Below, piece after piece: positions 25,776-39,994 of a stretch of 64,000 nt of DNA. The notes beneath the pieces are model-generated. The model had not been told where the DNA came from and searched no databases. It saw only the letters and a list, made by a program, of their open reading frames with translations. The first letter of the stretch is position 1; each line of letters starts with the position of its first letter. The translations under genes were made by a program, and so were the position numbers. The DNA is taken from assembly GCF_033807715.1 (NCBI RefSeq), contig NC_084587.1, positions 23,398,017 through 23,462,016 of the forward strand, given 5' to 3'. Source of the DNA: Cololabis saira. Lineage: Eukaryota > Chordata > Actinopteri > Beloniformes > Belonidae.

Positions 25776-26065
25776 CTGTCATGAGGCAAGAAAGAAAAAG
25801 AATAAATACAAATTCACATGTCATGTTTCCCACTAGGGTTCAGTTCTAGGAGAAAAAAAAGAAGCATTGTATAAATGGGTCATAGTATGAATTTACCAGT
25901 GTGTAATTCTAATGTGGGTGCTATTTTACTGTGTGTTGTGGTTCAGTAAATCTTTTATTGCAACATGAAGACTAATTTTTATTGCCTTGTACCTGTGCGA
26001 GCGGGTGAGAGAGGGTGTGGGGAGTGACGAGCGGGGATGAGCAGATGTGGCGGGATGGTACTGAC

Positions 26066-26190
26066 CGTGTTCGGCGGCGCCTTTGAGCGTAGCTTCTGAG
26101 TGACTGGATCCGAAGGGGTTCCTGATGAAGCGACGTCGCCTCCTTAAATCGTCCTCCCAGTAGTCCAGGCGCCAGAACTCCCTTGGTCGG
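26066..26190 (-). CDS. lrba: lrba exon ([16 protein letters not shown] segment)
   Basis: The 125-bp exon has acceptor GTCTCGCTGCAG and donor ACG|GTCAGT. It starts with one base completing Ser, then reads [40 protein letters not shown] and H, and ends with the first base of a split codon. The basic [11 protein letters not shown] block is a hallmark of the LRBA/NBEA family; the surrounding residues favour LRBA. The exon lies only 290 bp before the candidate microexon. Confidence 0.97.
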
Positions 26191-28951
26191 CTGCAGCGAG
26201 ACAGAAGTAGCACATGTGTTAGCAATTACCAGCCAGCATGGTATAGCAGCCCAGCATTAGCACTTGGTCCGAGCAAGCATACATAATGCCTGCATTGTGT
26301 TTGGATTTTTTTTTCTCCCCCCTTTTCTTTTTTTCATATAACCATCAGAATCCCTCTTCAAAGACATTCACTTACATGCATGCCGAGACCCCAAAACTAT
26401 TGTACCCCCCCACCCTTGACAATGACTTGATCTCCATCCCAGAGGTAAAAGTGTGAACCTCCCCCCCTCCTCTGTTTTTCAGCAGGCGAACTGATTGACT
26501 ACCATCACAGATGAGTGAGCACATGACACTGTGATCACTTTCAACACACTTTTGTGGCACGTGCTTCCATTCCAAGCTCATTTTAGGCCCAGCAGGATAC
26601 CTCTTGTCAGGACTCATGACTTGCAGGATAAGGGGAGGGCCATTACAAAACACGGAGGAGGGGGTGGATAGTGTTACCAATATTAATGTCTAAACCCTCC
26701 ATTTTTCTTTCCAGTTTTCATCTCCCTTATACAGTTATCACACGTCAATCACCCAGGTTTTGAGGAAAAGGAGGAGTTAACTTTTAATGAGAACTCACTT
26801 CTAATCAGGACTGGGCACCCGCCGTGTCTTTATAATGAATAATCGGCTCACTTCTCGTAAGAGATTCAACTTAATTTCTATTGGATATTCATGAGGTATA
26901 GCTTGCAGGCTCAACAAACAAAGCCGTTCTATTGAAACTTCTTTGTCTTTTCTATTCCAAAATTGACAGTTGTGTTACTGATCCACAGAGCAGGTAAAAA
27001 GAAGGAAAAGAAATGTGTGACCAGCTCGAGTCCTGTAATTCTTTCATAAAAATTACATTTCATAAAATCTTTAGGAGATAAGGTTATCACTGACTACTTT
27101 AGGACCTGGTGTTGCAGGTGGGTTTAGATATTAAGTACATGTTTTTTAAAACCTGCTGCACCTAATTTAACTCTATTAAATTAGGTCTATGGTCACAATG
27201 AAATAAATATATGCAACCTTTATAAGTAGAGTTTTTCCCCAATATTTCTCAGTTTAACAAAGCAAGCAGACTGATGTCTGAAACCAGTTACAGCAAAGTA
27301 TCATAGGGTTCTAAAACTGAAACAAGACTAGCACAATGTTTAAAAACGCAGAAGTTTAAAGATCTCCAAGCTTCATTTAAAAAGAAACAAGACCAGGTTA
27401 TTCATAAGTGACTGCAGCGTACCCGGGGAAGGTGAGCGTCTTGGGAACGGACAGTTTATGGTTTCAGTGACATAGCCTGTGAGGGGAGAACCCCGGCGTA
27501 CTTTATGCGATCTGCTATTGAACACTGCTCTGGCTGGGAGCTCCTCACAAATCTTCAGTCCAACAACAATGATCAAACTGGGGCCTCTAAAAGGGATAGG
27601 AGCTTTACGTGAGAAAATAAATACAATTTCCAGGTGGGCCTTTTAAAAACCCTTTGCAATAAAATTCTTTGATAATCCGATTTATCAGAATTTTTTTTTT
27701 TTTTTAAGTCTGAGAAGCTGGGATGAATGGAAAATAATAAAAGTATAGATAAAAGTATGCTATAGGGTGCATTTATTTTAGGGAAAATAGATAGCCAGAG
27801 TACAGTGACTATGTTGGAAAATATTAAGTTGAGATGAAAAATAGGGGGGCAGGGGGGGGAGCAGTACAGATCTTGTATGTGTGATCTGAAAGAGCATCCC
27901 AGTGTCAAAGAATGCAAACCGGAAGGACGAAGAGGACAAATCTGTAAAGGACCAGATTTCTCTCCCATGACAAAGACGGCGCTCCGTGTTTCCCAGTGAT
28001 AGTCTCTGAACACATATGGCCACTTCATCATCCTGCCTGCAATGCATCTATGAAAACAATTATCACGGTTCTGCATGATGCCCGGATCAGAATCAGGATG
28101 CACCCGTCCTCACGGAGAGTGGGGATCTGTCCAAGTCGCACAATGCACATTAATCCATCAGGAGGGGAGGCCGCTGCTTGGTGTAATTAGTCACAGCTTG
28201 GGTGGGACCACCTCTGCCACTCATATTCATCCCGCGCACTATGAACAGGCGACAGTGGAAGGCATAATGATGGGGTGTTAGAAGAGGTGAGCGGGCGATG
28301 AAAGATGCCTCATCATCAATCCCTGATGAGCGCCCCGCCATAACAAGGATGGTGATGTAGAGCGCTACGCAACCCCCATACCGCACACCACGCTTCCACA
28401 AAGATGATAAATTATTCAGCACTCATCCATCCTCCTAAGACATCATTGGCAGACTTTTACTGAAGCGCCATTCTTCAAAATAACAACAATTAAATATAAC
28501 AAAAGGGTCAGTGTTGGTCTGTGGCTAACGTCAGCCACTTGTCTAATTAGTAATTAGTGCAGCCATAAAAAGGTGTCTGGAAGGGGCTGCTCGAGAAGCT
28601 CAGAGTGTTGGCTAGATGCAGAGGACTGAGACACAAACTGATCAAACAAGTTCAAGAAATGTATGCATGAACTTTGTTCTTTTATTTCTAATTTAATTTC
28701 CCAAAACCCTTTTGGTTGTTTTTCACGATCCAGAGCCATAAATGTGAGGAGTAGTTTTTCAACACAGAGAACACAGAGTTTTTTTTTACTTTTCATGCGT
28801 CCTGGATGCTCTCTCCCGTTCATCAGGCGCTCTACTATAATTCCCATTTACTTGAAAAACAGAACAGGCATTCAAATAGAGGGATAGAGAGAGATAGAAA
28901 ATGTTGAACTTTGAGCAGTTTTCAGTATAAAAAGGAGGTTCAGGTTTAGGC

Positions 28952-29738
28952 CACGTTTACACATAGCAGTATGTCCTTTTCGAGCCTTGTGGCCCATAGA
29001 GCCGGTGTTTATCTCCGGTTTCTGTAGCGCAAACGAACAGGTGGTAACCACCTCCAGGATAGGACGCTAGTCTATCGCTGGATACTTCCCCTAGCAAAGC
29101 TAGGTACCCATTCATACACCTGGGTGAAGTGAGGAAAACCGAGAGTAAAGCATCTTTCCCAAGGATGCACACGTTTACACATAGCCGGGTATTTACAAAA
29201 ACTGATATTTCCCCCTCTACGTTTTGAAAAACACCATCATTTACACGAACCCGCATAAATACGCTGTTAAGGTGCTATGAGCAGCCAAACCTACAGGGGC
29301 CAGTGTAACGAGAAGCATAAAGTCATGCTAGCCAATCAGAATCCTGGGAAAAAAACAACAAATGACACTGTAACTTCCAGTTACTTCCAAGATGGAACGA
29401 GAGTCTTTCGTTTGGAGTGACAGAGTTACTTTAAAGTGTGACTTTAGAATGTAAAACAACAATACAATAAAATATTGAAGGTGGCCAAACAAAATGTAAA
29501 CGCAGGTCGCACACATGACGCTGGTGATGTTTCTGTCCCATAATGTGACGTTCTGAAGCCTAAATGACTGTTTCTCTCTGTTTAGACGCAAACGTGAAGA
29601 CAGAGTTTTTGCAAATCTCCACTTTGGCCGCAGTTTTCAGAAATTATTTTTTTTGGTGACTTTGAGCTTCGTTTTCGTGTAAACAAACGGCCAAAACGCA
29701 TGACAACACCACCGTTTTTGCTACGTGTAAACGGATGG
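28952..29738. mobile_element. hAT-like non-autonomous element, interrupted
   Basis: The left end carries CACGTTTACACATAGC. The right end (29720-29733, GCTACGTGTAAACG) is its inverted match with one change. The interior repeats motifs such as GTGTAAACAAACGG typical of fish hAT-derived MITEs. The element has no transposase frame and is split near its left end by a SINE-like insertion. The exact ends and target duplication are unclear. Confidence 0.6.
28968..29169 (+). mobile_element. SINE-like insertion inside the hAT-like element
   Basis: About 202 bp flanked by 16-bp exact direct repeats CACGTTTACACATAGC (28952-28967 and 29170-29185), the pattern of a retroposed target duplication. The body has CTTGTGGCCCATAGAGCCGG, a GACGCTAGTCTATCGCTGG block, GGTACCCATTCATACACCTG and TCTTTCCCAAGGATGCAC, which I recognise as a dispersed fish SINE/LINE-tail type repeat. 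Strand is assigned from that repeat's usual orientation. Confidence 0.6.
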
Positions 29739-31884
29739 TTGCAAACTAATATTTAGTCATTCAACAGATTACTAAAGAATCAGCATAATTTTTTTATATT
29801 TTGAAAGCACAATAAGGTCAACAACAACACTGACAGCAAGCCAGATTGTTATTGTTAGGATTAAAAGCTTAAAATGTTCAAAATCATTTAATAAAAGTCT
29901 CCTCATCCCTCTGTCTAATAGATTTCTCCAGTTTTCTGTAGATCCAAGCAGCTGATACCTGAGGGGATACTTAGGCTTTAATGTTAAACCAATTAAACTC
30001 CAACAAGCCATGAAGAGAACAAAGAATGCAAATCCTGCTCAGCTGCATTAATCCTCATAACTGGGGTTAGTAAGTTACTAAATAGTTTTCTACGAGCGCA
30101 AAATTGTTTCTGATTATCAAAAATACACATTTAAACTTTTTTTTAATAGCTTTACAGATGTACCATTTCAATTACAAAAACAAGAAATCTATGAAAATCA
30201 ATCCAAACAGGATTTGTTGTACTAAGTATTCTCTTTCTATTTAAAATGTCAGTGTTTAAACTTTTTCTGTTTCTTTTTCCTGTCAGTTATACACTGCTGC
30301 AATTTAATGCATTTCATATTGGGAGGTTACGGTAATCAGAAAATTAAGAAATATTAAATCCATAAACTTAATTTCACTTTGATTTTGTCAGACTTAAATG
30401 ATGTCCAATGTGCACTTCTTGACAACCAAATTTAAAGCTTAGCTTAGCTTTCTGTGCACCTACCTCCGTAAATAAAGACAACACTGGCATTATCTTGTCT
30501 GAAATTTAAGAGATCATATAAACTCACTACTTTGCACAACTAACAATATTCTGCCAACACTCCTCTCCACTCCAGCAGCGACACCTTTTTAAATGATTTT
30601 TAAATTCTTCAAAGTTTCCCTTCAAACAACCGATCAGGAGACTGGTGTACTCTGTGCAACTGTCGAAGTGTTGACAGAGAAAGATCAGAGCAGCTGTCGT
30701 TGCAGTCATCTTAAATTTGAGGTATAGGTTCTGTGAAGCCAGCTATCACAAAAGAAAGCCCGCCTGTGTTGAATTTGCCTCCTCGGATTGTATGTAAATG
30801 ATAAAATGACCGTTATCCTAGCCAGCAGAACATGCAGACTGGGTATGCTTTCATACATCACGACAAGTGACTGTACTTTGGTACAAACAATCATTCATAG
30901 CATTTCTGCTAAAAATAATTTGGGAAGGGTCAAAGACCACCCCCCCCCCCCTTAAAGTTATTTTTATATTAATGCCAGTTCCTCAAATTGCTCAAAGACT
31001 GCAGCTATCCCCAAGATCATTTTGCTTTGATTTGCATAAACCATGTGTTTAGAAGAAATGGGAGAGCAGGAGGAGATTGAGGATTTGTCATATTGAGGAG
31101 CGGTGGCTGAAGCGCTGGCTCTTTGTCAAAACGTGGCAGCGATGGCTTCAATGGGATCTCCAGGCTCAAATTAAAATGAAACAGGACCAAACACCTTCCC
31201 CAGTGAAATCGTTTGCCATGATTAAGTCACGCAGAAGTGATTTTCTACATGTGCATTAATGCCTATCCTTCCTATCCCAACGAGGGCCATGCACAGGACA
31301 CCATCTACATGTGTTAATTCACCTCAGCTAATGTTGTTTACAGGATCCAGAGGTGATGGCGGGGTCACGGAAATGAAAACATTTCCATCTTATCCCCCTT
31401 ATACGACAGTTTACATGTGATTTATAAGATCTTTACTATTAATCACAGAATGAACTAATTTGTCTATTTTTCATATAAACTTAAATGGAACCAATGTCAT
31501 GTGGAAATTAAAATAAAAAAATATCTGTGTAAAAGAGACAGAATTAAAATTGCAAGCAAAAATAAACAAATAAAAGATTAGACACCCAAACAGACTCCTT
31601 GCATATTTATATCTTTATGTTTGATTGCTTATATTATTGCTTTATGAATGTGAAGTTGTGAAGACAAACAAGAGAGCTAACGCTTTCATTATGAAGACAA
31701 CGTAAGCACCCATCTCTTTTTCCAATTAACTCCAATTTATCCAACAGCTTTCATAAAAACTATCTGGAAAAACAAAGAAAAAGTGGGATACTGCATCTCT
31801 GCAACACCAACCGCCTATGAGGATCAGAGAACTCCCTCGGGTGGGAGGCAAAAGGCTGCAGACTCCCCACAATGCAGTGCAGCC

Positions 31885-31960
31885 GAATGAAATAATGCAA
31901 ATCAAGGCCTAATTACCGGCAGCTTAGCATGAGGCGTCCAATTAGCAGCAATTAGATTCA
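31885..31960. promoter_or_regulatory. Candidate homeodomain/POU enhancer core
   Basis: An octamer ATGCAAAT (31895-31902), TAATTA (31910-31915) and two copies of CAATTAG (31939-31945 and 31949-31955), exactly 10 bp apart, lie within 61 bases. Confidence 0.35.
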
Positions 31961-33635
31961 GCGTGAATCCACCAACAAAAGCCGCGCTATCACGCACCAA
32001 TTGTATCAGATTTTATGGGAGGGTAAAGTGCTTCATTAAAAGGGGGTAAATATTGAACAAAGACAGGGGTCTTCAGTGTGTCAAAAAGCTTCTTACAATA
32101 TGTTTCACCCTTTGATTTTGTAATAATCCCCTGCTTCCAGCTTTATAAACATTATCATAGTATCAACATCTTAATAAAATGTATATACAGATTTCCGCTG
32201 TGACAGCACTGAAATGGTACCATCTGTATTTTTGATGAAGAGTCATATTTTTCCTGTGATTTTGACAACATGCATTTAAGGCCATTTATCACCACTGCTG
32301 CGAGGTAATGAGGGCATCTACTGAAGTGGAGTTGCATAATTCTGCCATTACCGGCCCATTGTAATAATCCTCTGACCTCTAGCTTTCAGGGCTGATCTTG
32401 AATGGTATGACATATCTGAACATGTATACCCACGGTTCACACACACCCCAAAAGCAAAACAGAGTGGAGGAGCTCAAGGTCAGCTGAGATTAAGAGTCAG
32501 ACAGGTTGTTGGGTTGTTGTTTTTTTTTTTTGTCCTAGTCTGAAAGCCCCCATTTTCAACACAGACATTGAGCAACGTTTAACCTTAAACTCCAAATGGC
32601 AAAAACCAACTACCAATTCTGACACTGAAACTCCAAAGAAAATATTTTAAAAGTCAAATCTCAAAGACGTTTGCCGCTCATTTGTATACAAAACACATCA
32701 TCTACATGTTCCTCCCCTTCAATCTAAGTAAATGCTCTTGAAGTTTATTCATTTATTTTGCTTTCGTGTGCTACAGAGCTCAGTAGTCTGATCCAGGCCC
32801 GTCTGCTAATCATGCACCTCTTTCCTTCTCTCCACCGTAACGCCGTACGCATTTAATTCACTGGGTGTGTGTGTCTGTGAGAGAGAGAGAGACTGTCAAG
32901 TGCTACACTAAACACCAGTCTAACTATAATGATGATCCAGTTATCTCATCCACCCACATAAAGGTTTCCTCAGTGACTCTCAAATATATGCATGATGCAT
33001 TACTCATCCAATACAAATGAAGCAAAAATGTAATTAAATAAATCATGGCAGGGCTGTCGTGTTGAACTGCAATAGATTAGAAAGGTGTAAACAGGTTATT
33101 TATATAGATGGCTTGCAAACACTACAGTGAAGATTAGCTGTTTGATACCATCTATGTGACACTCATCTGTATTTTAGCTTTTTGTTTTGGATATTTTAAG
33201 TGAATCGAATCTGAATTAAGTCTTGCCATCTTTTTTTTTTCATTCATTTGTAAGATCTTGGCACTTATACGCTGCCCTGACTCTCGAGAGCTATTGCTGG
33301 ACTTGACCTTAGACACACAAAAGGGGTATGAAGTAAGTCTACAACAAGAATACAACCTGAAGATCCATGAGTAAAAGATGATGCTCAGTCTTCAAGATGC
33401 TCTGGTCCCTGTAGAGGGGAGCGCTGGTGTTTTATGTGCACCCCTTGCTTTAGTCGCACAAGAAAGTGCTGGATTCTAAAGATAAAGGGGATTTTTTTTT
33501 TTTGGAGCAAATGTTGAATGTAACAAAATAAATGACCTGCTGGTCCCATGTTGTAATTACAGTGGCTGGAAGCATACCAATCTATCAAGAAGAAGAAGAA
33601 GGGAAGGGAGGGGGGGGCTGACACGCTGCAAAGGG

Positions 33636-33665
33636 GTTAGTCAAAGGAGATAGCCTTTGACTAAC
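33636..33665. promoter_or_regulatory. Perfect palindrome with paired TCF/LEF-like sites
   Basis: GTTAGTCAAAGG and CCTTTGACTAAC are 12-bp exact arms around six bases. Each arm contains TCAAAGG, the core recognised by TCF/LEF factors. Confidence 0.35.
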
Positions 33666-36600
33666 TACTGGCCCTGGACAATCGATACTCTGCAGGTATT
33701 GCATCCAGGCAGAAAGGAGAAAAAAAAAAGCCTTAAAAACTTCCCAAATGGCTTTTCATTCAGATATTGATCAGCACCTTTTTATGGTGACCTTGCTCCA
33801 CTAAGGCCATATACTTTCTTAAGGGTATATGAAACACATAAATCTGATAGTTGCTGCAGAATCTCGCCGGGCTGGGAGCAGCCAGGCGGGGAGGTACAAT
33901 GGTGTAATTGGTCTTCCTGGGATGGCGGCCTCCTTCCATATTTCAGGACGAGCATTGCATTACATTTTCTGGGCTCCGGTGAGAATGGTAACATAATACT
34001 GATCAAGGTGGGAATTAAACATGCAAATTTTACTGATAAGCTCTACTTTAGGCCATAAGCTTCAGCATCTTGTGTTGCGTGTGACATACATACAAAAAGA
34101 AATAAGGCAAGCACGGTGGAAAACCATTTATACCACGGTTTATACACAGTATATCACGAAAAACCATTTTGTTTTGTCATTTTAAATGATCTGACAAGTA
34201 TAATTTTGCGAGTCTCCGTCTGTGCCGCGACACTTAACCGTGCTAACATATGGACATCATCAGCTGTTAATATGTTTCACTGTGACACTTTGTTACTATT
34301 CCTTGCAGGCCCAGCCACTGTACTGTATATACAGTCCAAGTAAATGTTAACATTAAGGCTATATTCTAATTCATATCCATGATCCAGGCTGCATGGTAGG
34401 GCCCTCGTGGCATGTTATTTTATGTAACCGATGGAACGCACGTCTGTCAAACTTGAATGTTCTCCTCAGAGGTTTAATGAACATCCTTTTTGTCACAGTT
34501 GCAACTTTCTACCCCAGACGCAGGTCACAGGGAATGATTAATGAAGCACGGGGGTTTGACGTTGAAGCCGTTTAAGGACTTCGGTGCTGGAAACATCTGG
34601 CTGATGCAGAGAGGCCAGTTTACAGAGATGAACATAACTGAGAGCAGGCTCGTATTGCTGCGCGCATATTGACGTTATATGTTTATGAGTATATCAGGGC
34701 AGATGGATGAACAAAGCTGGAACCCCGGGCTAATTGGTCTTGGAAGTAGTCAGGACCTGGACTTATAGAAACAACTATATTTTCGAGACGGGAGCTGGGG
34801 ACTACTACAGCTGCCAGACCTCTGTACTCTGAGCCATGTTTGTGTTTGGACTGCAGCTATTTATAAGCAAACCAAAAGGACATTGTTAGTTACAAATTAC
34901 CGGTCAACCTCGTCTGCACCATTTATAGCAATGGAGTTTTTTCCATTTTGATTATTTAATCTATAAGCAAAAGAGAAAAAAAAAAAACAACTTCACTTAT
35001 AGTTGAAATAAATTTAAAGCTGGTATTGAAAGAAAATGCTTAACTCTAGAGACTACAACAGGAACTGTAATCAACGGCAGGAAACCAGAAGGCCGATTTA
35101 AATGACCAAATCTGGCTTACAAAGGTGGGTGAAAGTACTGTATTATTTTATTCCTTCTTATGAGAAGTCAGCAACTGTGGACTTTTTTTCATCCAGCAAA
35201 TACAACACCCTCCTGACATAAAAGCTTCGCACGTTCACTCTGTGCACAACTGCAGCCAGCGGAAAGGATGTCGTGCAAAAGTGCCACTGTCTTGTCTTCC
35301 TCCCCACCTCAGCTTCTGATTCTCCAGTAACAAATATCTTTCCCGCTCATCCTCCGTTTCATCCATCTCCTTCTCCCTCTCCGTCTTCCTGCCCCTCTCG
35401 TGTCACGCGTTTCCGAGGGTCCGTGTATTCTAAACTGTTATGTTCTTGTTTCCTATGGTTATAATCTCCATTGACGTGCTGGAGTCCCATTTCCTTTTTC
35501 AGCCGTGCATCCACGGCACCCAGCGCAGCTGTAATGCACAGTGTGTCCATAAAACATGCACGCGAGGCGGCGCAGACACTGTGCAGACCCCGGCTCTAAC
35601 ACATGCATTACTTTCAGTATTATGTACCATAATTGTGATTTAAGTCTGGAATGAAAGCATACATGTTGAGATAAATCTGGCTGCTGCCGCTTCTCATGCA
35701 ATCATTTATTTAAAAAAGGAAAAAAAGCTGTGTTATATGACATGAATGTCCTCAATGTAGTCAGAATGACCTGATGAAATTATTGGCAACTGAGACGTAG
35801 CTGTAGTCTTGTAAAAGTGGATCAGCAAGAGGGACAAAACTAACAAGGCCAGCTCCAGTATATTCAGCAAAGATAAATATAAAAGAACCATCAGACACCT
35901 TTCTGTGATAGAGAATAGGCCTCAAATGAACATCAATGAAGAAAATCAACAGATTTTTTGAGTTAATATGTCCATACAGTGCATTTTACTGCATGTGCTC
36001 ATTTGGGGGGTTTTAAAATCTGAGACACTGCACGTCATTCCCAGTTTGCCTACAGGAGCATCAATATAACGTTTAATCCCACATACACCGAGCAGCGGAG
36101 CAACGATAACCATGTCTTGCTGTTTGACGTATCCAAACCGCACAAAACACACAACTGGCCTGTTCAAAGGCAATAATTAGCGTCTGACCTTCGGAAAACT
36201 GTCAAATCCCCACAAAACTAATGTATGAGCTGAACCGCTTTACAGCTTCTGACAAATAATTTGATATTTCCTCAGCTCCAATCACTGAAAATGTTTGAGG
36301 CCCCTCTGCAGAAGACCGCTTAACAACTTGAGAAGACGCATGTGGAGCAAAGGAAGCATTTACCAATGTGCCAATGGCTTCGCACAAAGGGACTCTGGAG
36401 TAAGGAATCACAACATGGATCCGGCGTCATGACAACTTAGCATGACGTGATAAGAGTGAAAGGACAAAGTCAGAGATAGACAGCTTTTTCAAATCAGGTA
36501 TAATTATGTATAAATGATCCCTTAAAATCTTAGAGGAAGGAAAAGAATTATCTGGTTTGAATAAAAAAAGATGATTTAATTAATAGCAATTTAAACCCTG

Positions 36601-37608
36601 GTTTTCATGTTTCATGCAAGATTAATTTTTTTTTAGATCTCTTTTCACAAATAGACTTAACGGTAATTTAAATAGTGAACACAAGCGAAATGGCAATGGT
36701 ATAAGTTGTGTCACAAAAATACAACAGCAATCTATTTCTTTTAGTAATCTAAAAACAAACAGTATCAATGTTTAAAAGATTTATTATGTAACTGCTCAAG
36801 AAATTGACTTCTTTTTTTTTTTTTAAACAAAAGTTATTTGCAAGATGAATTACGGTTGTGGATAAGGGAAAATATAATTGGAAATAAAATACTGTCTGCT
36901 AATTCAGCTTTTACAATAGCATTTTTCTTTTCTCAAAAAAAACTACCTGCAAATGATTTTCCTCTTGAAAAAAAAAAAAAAAAAAAAAAAAAGTATTTGC
37001 ATGGTACTCATTTTTAAAACTTGATTTTTACATAGGGACAGAAAAACACAACTATGGCAAGCCCTCCTAACTACTCCGAAAAGACCCTGCTTAACCAGAT
37101 TCATTATTCGCTGTATCATTAGCTCAAAAGGAGGGGGAAAAAAAAGAAAATATATTGGGATAAAATGGACACTCCTTCCCTCAAGAGTGCACTAGTAAAA
37201 TGACGTAGCACAAGATAAAATAGTAATGCTAATATCAATAGTTTGTCCATTACAGGTCAGCTAACTGTCCAGTGGAACAGTTACAAAGCTGTTGGTTTTC
37301 GATCTCGCAAGGCCGATCAATACGGAGGCATACTGTTTCAATTTTGCTGCCATTGATTTTCTCTATAACACTCCAGCCCCAAAGCATTTGTCTTTCTGAA
37401 GGAAGGAAGATTTGATTTACTGAAGAAAAATTGGAGTGCACATCACAAAGATTTTTTGTCGGGCGGGAGTGTGACATGCCAAAAGATGGATGTCCCTTGG
37501 CTGGGAAGCCTCTAGCCTAAGGGTGTCCATTAGAGCAATGCTGCTGCGGAAAATGAGCTGCTTATATGAGGAAGGAGGAGTGGAGGGAGACGAGCCGGTG
37601 TTGGACGG

Positions 37609-37611
<3 letters not shown>

Positions 37612-37688
<77 letters not shown>
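37612..37688. repeat. (TG)n microsatellite
   Basis: About 38 uninterrupted TG units in the 13.8-kb lrba intron. Confidence 0.98.
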
Positions 37689-37689
<1 letters not shown>

Positions 37690-39994
37690 TTAAGAGAGCT
37701 GCTCGAGGTGAGGTTTGTTAGAGTAAACTGGAAAAAATGAAAGGATGCAAGCTTGCATGTACATCTCGAGTAATGTTGCCATTTGTCTTGAAGAGACTGG
37801 TTACATTGAAATAGTCAAAAACAGCTTTGGACTGCACGGCTTTTACATCACACCCCTATCTTTCAGCTGCAGCAACCTTTCCTTTAAATTCCCTGCTTTC
37901 TACATCCAGAGTGAATTTCCATGGTACATTAGTCAGCCTATTAGAATCCAATGAAGGAAAGGTATGAGAACGGGAGAAAGAGGAGAGCAGAGTCTGTCCC
38001 CATAGACTGTGAGTTGGCGTTCTCCATCATCTGCCCTCATCTCCCCCTCTGTCTGTCTGTCAACTTTGTCCAGGTGTCATGCACATGAGAGGTGATTCCT
38101 GACCCAAATAAACACTCTAGCAGGGTGGATACTCAGAGGACCCAGGCTCCCAAAAAAAAGTGTAAATGTGAGAGCGAAGAAAAATGATATCTTCCCTGTT
38201 CATTTACCTTTTTGCTCTCAAAAAGGCACCAAGTTGGCATGTTGTACACCTGAGTTTCTGGGACAAGACTGCACAAAAGAATGGGCAGATACTCCCAATC
38301 CCCAGCTGTGGATTCGTCTTGTCTTGACATTATGTGACAGACAAGGGCACAAAAATGATGGACACCACCTTTGTGGGGTGGAAGGAACCCTCTTTCGTTC
38401 CTCAGTGATTTAACAGAACTAGATAGTGAAACAAGAAATCGCAAAAAGGACAAAGAGAGAAGGAAAAAAGGAGAAGGAAATTGCATGGTGTGAGAAAGAA
38501 ACAGAAAGAAAGAAAAGAACCACAGACGGAGCAGGGAACGATGCGGGGAAAAAAAATCACCTAACACCTTTTCTCTCCAGGGGCCAAAGCCGCTGTAAGC
38601 TGGATATTAAGACACAAATTGCATTCAGGCAGGTCACACGGTGTCAGAAGATATTAGATGCCTGTCGTGAGGAAACAACAATTCCCATCAGCTCGCGAGA
38701 AAATAATATTTTCATTTTCAGATTCTTTATTGAATGGAAACATTGGGGAATTTGCTTTATGGTATGCGAGGCGAGCATGTTCTGGTGTTACACTTGTGCA
38801 GCAGAAATCATAGCCATTGTCTATGTTCCTGGATTTCATTTTCACAGCTGGAAAAATGTTGTTAGTTTTATTTGGTGTACACATCTGCTCTTGCTGTTGG
38901 ACCACATTTTTGCATGGGGTTTTTAAAATATCGGCAGGCATATAGGTGTAAAGGGGTTTTCCTTTGTTTGCTTGTTTTGTGTGTGCATTTTCTTATTTTT
39001 TTTTTTGTTGTTGTTAGTTTTCAGAGATTTGAAGCACCAGATGTTTCTCTTATGCCTGCATGCCATGGGCTCTGGTGCGAGGCTGCACCAACTGACCTTC
39101 ACAGTAATTGACCAAAAATATTGATGTAATGGCACAAGACTGATTGTGATTTATTAAAAGAGCGCTGCACTCCAAGGCCCAGTGCCAATGGCTCCCTGCG
39201 CCTATCGGCAACCATTAGGAAACCCATCAATAGCAGAGCGGCATAAAGGACCAGTAATAGGGGGCTTTTTCTGGCCAGGGCTTGTAGGCTTGTAGAGCAC
39301 AATATCCAGAGTAAATGGCATTGCCTTGTGTGAGTACACTTGAAAGAGCACAACGAAGGCAATGGTAGGAGGAGAGGGAGGGAGATTGCATCAAGGAGGG
39401 AAAACTATGACAAATAGTACACACCGAATACGCATATAAGAAAGAAACAGAGAGGGGAAAAAAAACAAATGCAGCCACAGATCTAACAGCAAACTAGCCT
39501 TCGCCAGACGAGTCTCTGGAGAGTTCGCTCAGCTTAACAAGCGTGAGCCAGCAGCCGCCTCTCCAGCTCACTATTACACACTACCTGCACAAACAGCCAT
39601 CATTAGGGAATAGCTGCATTGGATTCTGCTGCCCATTTGGTGAAACAAACACAGAGGATAAGGTTCCCTCGGTTCTTAATGGGGGGCTGAGCTCGTTCAA
39701 ATGGCTTTCATGTCTCTTCCTAGCCAATGCATCATTCTACCCACAGCTGACACTTTCACCTTTGTACAACTAAATTCAAAGTTATGAGAAAGATAATGAC
39801 GAGAATAAAACCATTACATTATCTGATAAATTGGGGGGGTATATAAAGTATATCCTATGAACATGGAGCATGGAAATTAAATCATCTTTTTGTATTTTCC
39901 TACACAAGATTGCCCTGGTAGGTGTAAAGCAAAACATAACTGTGACCAAATCTATTTTCTTGTGTCTTAAGTCTGGCCAGACCTTTTGCTTTAC

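Larger units (their letters stand above)
26191..39994. other. lrba: 13.8-kb lrba intron
   Basis: The largest fully contained intron. It holds the hAT-like element with SINE-like insertion (28952-29738), a (TG)n tract (37612-37688), a homeodomain-rich block (31885-31960) and a TCF/LEF-like palindrome (33636-33665). Long stretches of mixed composition (28000-28450, 31800-32050, 34390-34740, 38400-39500) may be conserved non-coding DNA. No further exon is needed, since the phases of the exons at both ends agree. Confidence 0.6.
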
